A DNA stretch of 20,765 nt from Chloroflexota bacterium (GTDB lineage: Bacteria > Chloroflexota > Limnocylindria > Limnocylindrales > CSP1-4): positions 1 to 20,765 of the forward strand of contig JAJYJR010000032.1 in the NCBI GenBank assembly GCA_021789355.1, written 5' to 3'. This document shows, piece after piece, positions 14,703 to 20,765 of this stretch. The notes under the pieces were generated by a model. It did not search any database. It worked only from the letters and a program-made list of their open reading frames with translations, and was not told the origin of the DNA. Positions within the stretch are counted from its first letter, which is position 1; each line of letters starts with the position of its first letter. The translations under genes and the position numbers were made by a program.

Positions 14703-16877
14703 TCAGCCGCGCAGGCGCCAGATCGTGACGCCGTCCACGTCGTAGACGGTCTCGAACAGCGTGCTCGTCGAGAGGTTCGTCGGCGTGCTGCTGCCGCAGT
14801 CCACCAGGCCGCCGCTCGAGAGCACGTAGGTCGCCCCGTACTCGTGCATCGCCGCGGCCGCGGCGCTCGGGCTGCCGCACCGCACCGCCTTCACGGCTGC
14901 CTCTCGCGGCGCCGGATCGTAGCCCAGGTTGGCCACGTAGGGCCCGAAGGAGGTGATGCGCAGCCGACCCGCGAGGTCGACCGGGCTGTTGATGTACGCA
15001 TCCGTCACGAACACTGCCCGCTGCGGTGTGTTCTGGGCGATCCACGCGGCCGCCTGTCGTTGCGCCGTGGTCAGCACGAACTGAGGGCCCGCGATGAACC
15101 ACACAGCGATCAGCGCGGGCGACAGCGCCGACACCGCGAGCACCGGCCAGAGCACGATCCGCCGCCACGTCCGGAGCCATGAGGCGGCGGCGATCGCGAC
15201 GGCGACCCACATCATCTGGAAGTACTTGTTCATGTCGAACTCGACGGAGCTGGCCACCACCAGGTTCGGGACCAAGAACAGGGCGGCGATCCAGGCGCTC
15301 AGGAACAGGCGCTCGCGGACCCGCCGCGCGAGCGCGACCAGAGCCAGCACGAATGGGATGCCCAGGTTGGTCAGGTAGAAGAAGACGGGTGCTGCCGGGC
15401 CATCCGTGAACCGGGCTTCGCTCCATCCCAGCACCAGCCGGAACGCCCCGCTTCCCCGCTGGAGGAGGATCGGGCCGACGATGAACGGCAGCGCGACGAC
15501 GACCGGCGCCAGGAACAGCACGGCGTCCCGGAGCCACGTGGGCTGCGTCCAGGCGCGCCGTGCAAGGAACAGCAGGGCGACCAGGAGGTACGTCGCGGGG
15601 AAGGCGTAGAAGTGGAACGGGGCCAGCAGCGCGGCAACGAGCCCGGCGAGCAGCATCCCCGACGCGAACCTGCCCAGCGACACGTACGCGAGCAGTGCGG
15701 CCGTCACGAGTCCGGGCAGGCCGAACGTGGTGGCGCGGTGGGTGAGGAGCCCGGTTCCGAACACCGAGGCGATGCGGAAGAAGGGCCAGTTCCCTGCCCA
15801 TGTGTTGTCGTACGGCTGGGTGGCCAGCAGCGTCTGCAGGTTGCCACCGTTCGCGAGGTCCATCGGCAGCCGGATCCAGCCCATTCCGCCCGTGAACAGC
15901 ACGATGACCGTCGCGATCCACGCGGCGCGCGAGTCGCGGATGATCTGCCACGCGAGCTTCCAGGTCACGAGCGCGAGCGCGCCGGCCATTACCGCACTGG
16001 AGACGACGTAGACGGTGATCAGGTCAACGCCGGTGACGAGGGATGCCACCGCGCCCGCCATGTCGGCGAACCAGTGGTAGGCGAGCGGGACCCCCGAGAA
16101 GTAGGGAACCTGGGGGGGGAAGTTGCCGGCCATCAGGCTGCTCCCGATGGACACGTGCACCAGGAAGTCGCTCCAGTTCCAGCCGCCGGACGACCAGCCG
16201 CCTGGGACTTGGCGCCATGCGCTCAGGCCGAGCACGACCAGGACCGAGACCGTGGCGCCCGCGCCCACCACGTACGCCCCCGGCGTCGACGTGATCGCGG
16301 CGCGGATCGACGGCCAGCTGGCTCTGGGCGGCGGCGCCAGATGCGGGAGATCCAGGTTCGCCAGCGCGATGCTCACGAGGACCAGCACGGCCACGGCCAG
16401 CATCGCCACGTCGCGGGTGAACCCGCCCAGCAACAGGGCGAGGCCGTTGGCGAGGTGTGCGGCCGCGTACACGCTGACGACGATGGCGACGCCAAGCCGG
16501 CCGGGAGCGGACAGGGGAGGCGCGCACCGTGCCGCGAGGTACCAGCCTGGGACGATCGCGAGGAACGGGAGGGCCAGCAGGATCGCGAGTGGCGGAGCCG
16601 CCCAGGAGGCTCCGACCGCGACCGCGCCAGCGACGGCCAGTGGCCCCAGGCGCGCAGCGCCGTCCCGGCCCGCACCCCGCGGACCGTTGCTGCGCACCAG
16701 CCGCTCGCGAAGGCGGCCGATGAGCCGGGCGCCCTCCGTCATGCCGAGGTAACGGCGAACGGGCGCCAGCAGCGGCTCGCCCGCCGACTGCGCGCCGCGC
16801 GGAACGGTATGCGGGGCGGCTCGTCGGACTGGTCCTTCGCCCGGCGGTGTGCGTCGGGGCTCCGAGGCGCGGGTCAC
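14703..16877 (-). CDS. Large GT-C-like integral membrane protein, paralogue of the 10918 gene
   Basis: 724 residues if GTG 16877 is used; it has AGGAGG 4 nt upstream, whereas ATG 16742, 45 codons in, has none. The first 75 residues are basic and cytosolic, then about 12-14 hydrophobic segments follow. The main outer loop has NWSDFLVHV (about 234-242), NFPPQVPYFSG (about 252-262) and LAYHWFAD (about 265-272), matching DLPFHL, NLPPRDPTYAG and FTYPFLAD of the plus-strand paralogue. The soluble tail, with WIAQNTPQRAVFVTDA and ATYVLSSGG, matches the tail of the paralogue. Polyprenyl-phosphate-dependent sugar transfer is the probable activity, but this exact family is unknown to me. The open frame continues antisense through dinB; I cut it at the ribosome site. 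Confidence 0.78.
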   Translation of the reverse strand: MTRASEPRRTPPGEGPVRRAAPHTVPRGAQSAGEPLLAPVRRYLGMTEGARLIGRLRERLVRSNGPRGAGRDGAARLGPLAVAGAVAVGASWAAPPLAILLALPFLAIVPGWYLAARCAPPLSAPGRLGVAIVVSVYAAAHLANGLALLLGGFTRDVAMLAVAVLVLVSIALANLDLPHLAPPPRASWPSIRAAITSTPGAYVVGAGATVSVLVVLGLSAWRQVPGGWSSGGWNWSDFLVHVSIGSSLMAGNFPPQVPYFSGVPLAYHWFADMAGAVASLVTGVDLITVYVVSSAVMAGALALVTWKLAWQIIRDSRAAWIATVIVLFTGGMGWIRLPMDLANGGNLQTLLATQPYDNTWAGNWPFFRIASVFGTGLLTHRATTFGLPGLVTAALLAYVSLGRFASGMLLAGLVAALLAPFHFYAFPATYLLVALLFLARRAWTQPTWLRDAVLFLAPVVVALPFIVGPILLQRGSGAFRLVLGWSEARFTDGPAAPVFFYLTNLGIPFVLALVALARRVRERLFLSAWIAALFLVPNLVVASSVEFDMNKYFQMMWVAVAIAAASWLRTWRRIVLWPVLAVSALSPALIAVWFIAGPQFVLTTAQRQAAAWIAQNTPQRAVFVTDAYINSPVDLAGRLRITSFGPYVANLGYDPAPREAAVKAVRCGSPSAAAAAMHEYGATYVLSSGGLVDCGSSTPTNLSTSTLFETVYDVDGVTIWRLRG

Positions 16878-17072
16878 GGTCCCTCCTGAGTTCTGGCGCG
16901 ACAGCGTACGGGTTGGCCCGAGCCTGGCGACATCGACCAATGGTCCCGCCGCGACTCCGATGCCGCTGCGTCGTTGGACACGCCTGCGGCAGGCTCGGGC
17001 TCGACCGGCCCGCGGCGGGCGTCGGCGTGCGCGTGACGCGCAGGTGTCACAGCAGGGCGGAGAATCGCGGGC
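16878..17072. other. Divergent intergenic region before dinB
   Basis: This 195-bp gap separates the minus-strand GT-C gene from dinB. I see no LexA box, tRNA or clear promoter in it, only the ribosome sites at both ends. Confidence 0.6.
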
Positions 17073-18371
17073 GTGACCGCCCGCACGATCCTGCACGTTG
17101 ACCTGGACGCGTTCTTCGCGGCCGTGGAGCAGCGCGACCGCCCGGAGCTGCGCGGCAAGCCGGTCATCGTCGGCGGCGGGGGACCGTACGACCGGGGCGT
17201 CGTCAGCACCGCGAGCTACGAGGCGCGCAAGTTCGGCGTGCACTCCGCGATGCCGCTGCGGACCGCGGGGCGCCTGTGCCCGCAGGGGGTCTTCCTGCCC
17301 GTGGACGGGCGCAAGTACCAGGCGGAGAGCCGCCGGGTGATGGCGATCCTGCGGCGGTTCACCCCGCAGGTGCAGCCGGTGTCGATCGACGAGGCGTTCC
17401 TGGACGTGACCGCGTCGCGCGCGCTGTTCGGCGACGGCGAGGCCATCGCCCGGGCGATCAAGGCGGCCGTGCACGACGAGGTGGGGCTCACGATCTCGGT
17501 GGGCGTGGCCGCGACCAAGCTCGTCGCGAAGGTGGCCTCGGACCTGCGCAAGCCCGACGGCCTGGTGGTGGTGCCCCCGGGCGAGGAGGCCGCGTTCCTG
17601 GCGCCGCTGCCGATCTCGCGCCTGTGGGGCGTAGGCGAGAAGACGGCGGCGGCGCTGGCGGAGTTCGGCGTCCAGACGATCGGCGACCTGGCCGCCCTGC
17701 CCCCCGACGCGCTCGAGCGGCGGCTCGGCAAGCACGGCGCGACGCTCGTCGCGCGGGCCCACGGCATCGACCCCGACCCGGTGGCGGGGGGCGAGCCGGC
17801 CAAGTCGATCGGGCACGAGCACACCTTCGACCGCGACACGTCGGATCGCGAGGTGATCGAGCGGACGCTGCTGGGCATGGCCGACGGCGTGGCCGGCCGG
17901 CTGCGCGCGTCGGGGATCCGCGCGGTGACCATCACGCTCAAGCTGCGCGACGCCTCGTTCCGGACGATCACCCGCCAGACCAGCCTCGACACGCCCGCCG
18001 ACCTGACCGAGCCGATCTTCGAGGCCGCGGTGACCCTCCTGCGGCGGGAGCTGCACGGGCAGCGGATCCGGCTGGTCGGCGTCACCGCCTCGAACTTCCG
18101 CGACCGCGAGCAGCTGGCGATGTTCGAGGCGGCCGAGGACCCCCGCCGGCACGCGGCCGCGGAGGCGCTCGACCGGATCCGGTCGAAGTACGGCAGCCGG
18201 TCGGTGACCCGCGCGCGCCTGGTCCGCTCCCACGTGCCCGAGCCGTTCGAGCGCGACCCGATGAAGCCGGTGCGCGTCGAGGACGGCGATCCAGACTCGC
18301 GGCGGCGCGCCGCGGGCCGTGACACCGAACCTGTCACCGACCTCGACGAGGATGCGCTCGACGACGCTTGA
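17073..18371 (+). CDS. dinB: DNA polymerase IV (Y-family translesion polymerase)
   Basis: 432 residues from GTG 17073 (GGAG 10 nt upstream). Catalytic residues are Asp10 in HVDLDAFFAAVE and Asp106-Glu107 in SIDEAFLD; Phe15 sits at the steric-gate position. The palm and fingers are followed by the thumb helix-hairpin-helix (LWGVGEKTAAALAEFGVQTIGDL, about 187-209) and the little finger (about 240-350). EQLAMF (about 348) resembles a beta-clamp-binding motif. The acidic tail after about 390 is poorly conserved. The enzyme copies past damaged bases at the cost of errors. No LexA box lies in the 195 bp upstream. Its stop codon instead overlaps the -35 of the next promoter. Confidence 0.96.
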   Translation: MTARTILHVDLDAFFAAVEQRDRPELRGKPVIVGGGGPYDRGVVSTASYEARKFGVHSAMPLRTAGRLCPQGVFLPVDGRKYQAESRRVMAILRRFTPQVQPVSIDEAFLDVTASRALFGDGEAIARAIKAAVHDEVGLTISVGVAATKLVAKVASDLRKPDGLVVVPPGEEAAFLAPLPISRLWGVGEKTAAALAEFGVQTIGDLAALPPDALERRLGKHGATLVARAHGIDPDPVAGGEPAKSIGHEHTFDRDTSDREVIERTLLGMADGVAGRLRASGIRAVTITLKLRDASFRTITRQTSLDTPADLTEPIFEAAVTLLRRELHGQRIRLVGVTASNFRDREQLAMFEAAEDPRRHAAAEALDRIRSKYGSRSVTRARLVRSHVPEPFERDPMKPVRVEDGDPDSRRRAAGRDTEPVTDLDEDALDDA

Positions 18372-18395
18372 CATCGAACACCTGTTCGGTCTAGT
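18368..18395 (+). promoter_or_regulatory. SOS promoter overlapping the dinB stop codon
   Basis: TTGACA (18368-18373) and TCTAGT (18390-18395) are separated by 16 bp, nearly all of it the LexA box CGAAC-ACCT-GTTCG (18375-18388). The arrangement is the same as at the lexA promoter. It should drive the DUF6504-like gene. Confidence 0.9.
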
Positions 18396-18406
18396 GTTTG
18401 GTCAAA

Positions 18407-18420
18407 CGAACATCCGTTCG
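18407..18420 (+). promoter_or_regulatory. Second LexA box
   Basis: CGAAC-ATCC-GTTCG lies 32 bp centre-to-centre from the first box, about three helical turns and on the same DNA face, just after the predicted transcription start. Two dimers could bind side by side or block elongation. Confidence 0.9.
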
Positions 18421-18478
18421 CATCCGGAAGTGCCCCCGGGTGACGACGATCCCGCCGCAGGTCCAAGGAGACAGCACG

Positions 18479-18748
18479 ATGGCGATGGTTCGCGTCGCAC
18501 CGGTCCAGGTCCAGGTGCGCACCGATCGGTTCAACGGCCTGCCCCGGGAGATCACCTGGGGCGAGGAGCGCATCCCGGTCACCCGGCTCGTGGCCGTCCG
18601 GGACGAGCAGCGGGCCTACCCGGTGATCACCGGGCCGCGCACCCTGTTCGAGGTGGACACGCCCACCCTCCGCCTAGCCCTCACCTTCGCCCACCGCTCG
18701 CGCCGCTGGACGATCGAGGCGCTGGACGGGCTGGGACGGGCGGCATAG
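18479..18748 (+). CDS. DUF6504-like small protein under SOS control
   Basis: 89 residues from ATG 18479, with AAGGAGA 7 nt upstream; frames opening further upstream would cross the second LexA box. Residues 8-45 (VQVQVRTDRFNGLPREITWGEERIP... in short, a basic beta-strand region) resemble DUF6504, which I recall as a small Actinobacteria-type family coded next to Y-family or ImuB-like polymerases. The C-terminal part (about 60-82) is an amphipathic strand pair ending RRWTIEALDG. No catalytic motif is visible, so a binding or accessory role in translesion synthesis is likely; this is inference from position and control. It lies 107 nt after dinB. The family name is the least sure part; the SOS control is the best supported. 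Confidence 0.7.
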   Translation: MAMVRVAPVQVQVRTDRFNGLPREITWGEERIPVTRLVAVRDEQRAYPVITGPRTLFEVDTPTLRLALTFAHRSRRWTIEALDGLGRAA

Positions 18749-18930
18749 GCCGCGAGCGCACCACACGCGGGGGCCGAGACTCCTCCTCGAGGGCCCCCCA
18801 GCCGACTGCGGGGCGGGCGCCAGCAGCGCTCGCCCCGCGGGCCAACCGACCGACGCCCACGGCTGCCGTCGAGACCGCCCCCGGCCGAATGGCCCGATGC
18901 GCTCGGTGGTCGGCTCCCTACAATCGGCAC
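18749..18930. other. Intergenic region before the cyclodeaminase gene
   Basis: 182 bp with no frame, repeat or hairpin I can support apart from the TACAAT -10 at its right end. Confidence 0.6.
18919..18924 (+). promoter_or_regulatory. -10 element for a leaderless transcript
   Basis: TACAAT ends 6 nt before the GTG at 18931, so transcription should begin at or next to the start codon. There is no Shine-Dalgarno. No clear -35 is visible 17 bp upstream. Confidence 0.5.
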
Positions 18931-19596
18931 GTGGATACGAACGCGCGCTTCCGGGACCAGACGGTCGACCAGTTCATCTCAGCCCTGGCCTCGGGCGAGC
19001 CCACGCCGGGCGGCGGGGCGGCGGCGGCCATCGCCGGCAGCCTCGGCGGGGCGCTCGTCGCGATGGTCGCCTCGCTGTCTGCGGGCCGGCCCAAGTACGC
19101 GGACCACCAGGCCCTCCTCGAGGAGGCGAAGGCGGCCGGCCTGCGGCTCGCCGACCGCCTGCTCGACCTCGCGGACGAGGATGCGGCGGCGTTCGACGGC
19201 TTCGGCGTGGCGATGAAGCTGCCCCGCGAGACCGACGAGGAGCGGGCCGCCCGGACGAGGGCCCTGCAGGCGGCCGCCCGGGCGGCCACCGAGGCGCCGT
19301 TCCGGACCGTCGAGGCCTGCCTCGAGGTGGCCGCGATGGCCGAGGCGATGGCGGGGCGGAGCAACAAGAACGCCTCGTCGGACCTCGAGGTGGCGGGGCT
19401 CATGGCGGTCGCGGCCGCCCGAGCCGCGGCCGCCAACGTGTTCGTCAACCTGCCGGCGATCGGCGACGAGGCCTCGACCGGCGACCTGCTGTCCCGGACC
19501 GAGGCGATGCTCGACGAGGTGGAGCGCCTGTCCGCGCACACCCGCGAGGTCGTCCGGAGCGGCGAGGCGCGCCCTCCGCTGAGCGGCGGCGACTGA
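18931..19596 (+). CDS. Cyclodeaminase/cyclohydrolase family protein (FtcD-C/FchA-like)
   Basis: 221 residues from GTG 18931. Signature features are GEPTPGGGAAAAIAGSLGGALV (about 21-40, written here as motif only), the PKYADH stretch (53-58) and NKNASSDLEVAGLM (about 148-161), typical of the formiminotetrahydrofolate cyclodeaminase domain and of stand-alone FchA. Family members act as methenyltetrahydrofolate cyclohydrolase or cyclodeaminase, in one-carbon or histidine metabolism, as all-helical dimers. With no formiminotransferase domain fused or beside it, methenyl-THF cyclohydrolase activity is the better guess. The nearest genes are not folate genes, so context gives no help. The start is probably leaderless. 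Confidence 0.88.
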   Translation: MDTNARFRDQTVDQFISALASGEPTPGGGAAAAIAGSLGGALVAMVASLSAGRPKYADHQALLEEAKAAGLRLADRLLDLADEDAAAFDGFGVAMKLPRETDEERAARTRALQAAARAATEAPFRTVEACLEVAAMAEAMAGRSNKNASSDLEVAGLMAVAAARAAAANVFVNLPAIGDEASTGDLLSRTEAMLDEVERLSAHTREVVRSGEARPPLSGGD

Positions 19597-19604
19597 CCCA
19601 GCAC

Positions 19605-19619
19605 CCGGGCGTCGCCCGG
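19605..19619. terminator. Hairpin between convergent genes
   Basis: CCGGGC and GCCCGG pair perfectly around a 3-nt loop in the 25-bp gap between two converging genes. The position suits a bidirectional terminator, though no T-run follows on either strand. Confidence 0.5.
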
Positions 19620-19621
19620 AT

Positions 19622-20765
19622 CTAGCGGACCGCGACCACCGAGGCGAGGTAGACGGTTCCCGTCTCGCCGCCGACGAGGTACGCGGTGGTCCCGATCACG
19701 GCCGCTCCCGCGTCCGCGACGGCCTCCGGCAGGCGCCCGACGGCGCGGGTCCGTCCCGTCTGGGGGTCGAACGCGAGGATCGAGGCGGTTGGCCGCCCGG
19801 CGTGCATCCCGCCGGCCACCAGGATCCGGCCGTCGAGGACGAGCGCCGTGGCCTCGGACAGGGACTGCGGGAGGCGCCCGACGACCCGGACGGCGCCTGT
19901 TGCGGGGTCGATCCGCTGGATCACGGCCGTGTCGCCGTGCGCCGTGCTGCCGCCGAACACGTACACGGCGCCGCCGATCGCGGCCACCGCGCCGTACCGC
20001 ACCGCGACGGCCAGCCTCCCGATGGCCGTGAAGTGGACGCCGTCGCGCGTCGCGAGCAGCGTGCCGTCGGGAACGCCGCCGCGCCCGCCGCCCACCACGA
20101 GGACTCGCCCTCCGGAGGCCACCGCGGCGCCGTCCGCCCGAGCGGCGGGGAGCGACCCCACGACGGCCGAGGCCGCCGTCGTCCCGCTCGCCGACACCTG
20201 CTGGACGGTCGTCACGGCCAGGGTCCGCCCCCCGCCGACCACCAGCCAGGCCCCGTTGAGCGGGGCGCCCGCCGCGTCGTGCACGGCAGCCGCCAGGCGG
20301 CCCGCCCGTGCGACCGTGCCCGCCGCGGGGTCGATTCGGAGGATGTCCGCGGTGGTCCCGCCGGACCCCAGCCCGCCGATGACCAGCACCGCGCCGCCCG
20401 CGACCGCGACCACGGTGCGGCTCAGGGGGGCCGGGAGGTGGACGTGGAGCAGGGTGGCGGTCACGCCGGCCGACGCCAGCGCGGCGCGCGCCGGCGACGC
20501 GCCGGAGGGGCCCGCCGACGCCGAGACACCGGCCGCGGCCGACGAGGCTGCGGGGGAGCCGACCGACGACGGGGCCTGCGCGGCGCCCGAGGCCCCCGGC
20601 GCGCCCGACGCGGAGCTGCCGCCGGCGGGCGCGGTCGAGGAGGAGGCCGGGGCCGCGACCTGGCTGCCGCAGGCCGCGACGACCAGGGTCGCAGCGGCCA
20701 GGACCGCCGCGAGGCGCCCCGCGGACGTCAGCGAGCGCCGCGCCGGTGGGGCCCCGGGCTCAGAA
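19622..20765 (-). CDS. Kelch-type beta-propeller lipoprotein, start beyond the window
   Basis: The frame stays open from the right edge to TAG 19622-19624, giving about 380 visible residues. An in-frame GTG at 20464 is not the real start, because the preceding 100 codons read as a lipoprotein signal peptide: RRSLTSAGRLAAVLAAATL followed by the lipobox VVAAC (Cys codon 20669-20671). After a Ser/Ala/Gly-rich linker of about 65 residues come six Kelch-like blades, seen as repeated motifs VLVIGG, WLVVGG, VLVVGG, VYVFGG, ILVAGG and AYLVGG, each with a G/L-P-rich turn. It is probably anchored on the outer face of the membrane. The propeller may bind a partner; no enzymatic motif is seen. The start codon lies to the right of the window, so the N-terminus is incomplete. 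Confidence 0.85.
   Translation of the reverse strand, partial: SEPGAPPARRSLTSAGRLAAVLAAATLVVAACGSQVAAPASSSTAPAGGSSASGAPGASGAAQAPSSVGSPAASSAAAGVSASAGPSGASPARAALASAGVTATLLHVHLPAPLSRTVVAVAGGAVLVIGGLGSGGTTADILRIDPAAGTVARAGRLAAAVHDAAGAPLNGAWLVVGGGRTLAVTTVQQVSASGTTAASAVVGSLPAARADGAAVASGGRVLVVGGGRGGVPDGTLLATRDGVHFTAIGRLAVAVRYGAVAAIGGAVYVFGGSTAHGDTAVIQRIDPATGAVRVVGRLPQSLSEATALVLDGRILVAGGMHAGRPTASILAFDPQTGRTRAVGRLPEAVADAGAAVIGTTAYLVGGETGTVYLASVVAVR

Noticed and set aside
16878..18374. Extension of the minus-strand GT-C-like frame antisense to dinB
   Set aside because: It has no ribosome site, is Arg/His/Gly-rich as expected from the opposite strand of GC-rich coding DNA, and dinB on the plus strand is clearly real.

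Overview
The window is about 20.8 kb of very GC-rich bacterial DNA with dense, short-spaced genes and heavy use of GTG start codons. Several things point to a high-GC Gram-positive-like or Chloroflexota genome: a LexA with CGAAC-N4-GTTCG operators, a DUF5317 membrane protein, a TIGR03663/Agl23-type membrane protein beside large GT-C-like proteins, a MalT/AfsR-like STAND regulator with a BTAD domain, and dodecin next to a double zinc ribbon. A Limnocylindria-type Chloroflexota is my best guess, but it is inference, not proof.

Layout. (1) 1-6288, minus strand: a BTAD/STAND regulator (2755-6288). Downstream of it are a sigma70-like promoter (2682-2711), a roughly 180-nt structured leader and two micro-ORFs of 10 and 29 residues, each with a strong Shine-Dalgarno site. 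These are followed by a membrane HD-GYP protein (840-2279) and a DUF5317 membrane protein that runs off the left edge. (2) 6321-6948, minus: a double zinc-ribbon protein, a dodecin-family protein and tandem GC hairpins. (3) 7185-9415, minus: dnaB and lexA, with an SOS box inside the lexA promoter. (4) 9416-9878: non-coding, with a perfect 21-bp inverted repeat. (5) 9879-14630, plus: a YkvA/DUF1232 protein, rplI, a GT-C-like membrane protein and an Agl23-like protein overlapping it by 4 nt. (6) 14703-16877, minus: a second GT-C-like protein, a paralogue of the one at 10918. (7) 17073-19596, plus: dinB, a small DUF6504-like gene with two SOS boxes in its own promoter, and a cyclodeaminase/cyclohydrolase. 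(8) 19622-20765, minus: a Kelch-type lipoprotein that runs off the right edge.

How they work together. lexA, dinB and the DUF6504-like gene form an SOS/translesion module: the lexA and DUF6504-like promoters share the same layout, with the LexA site filling a 16-bp spacer between TTGACA and the -10. The three large membrane proteins look like cell-surface polyprenyl-phosphate sugar transfer. dnaB and rplI are housekeeping genes.

The most unusual part is 1390-5200. A regulator resembling AfsR is followed by a promoter, a structured leader, two tiny peptides and a membrane HD-GYP receptor-like protein. Third-position GC drops over this stretch, and the two edges of the drop lie inside the HD-GYP and regulator genes, as if one block had been recombined in. 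This could be an undescribed peptide/cyclic-dinucleotide signalling unit; that is a hypothesis.
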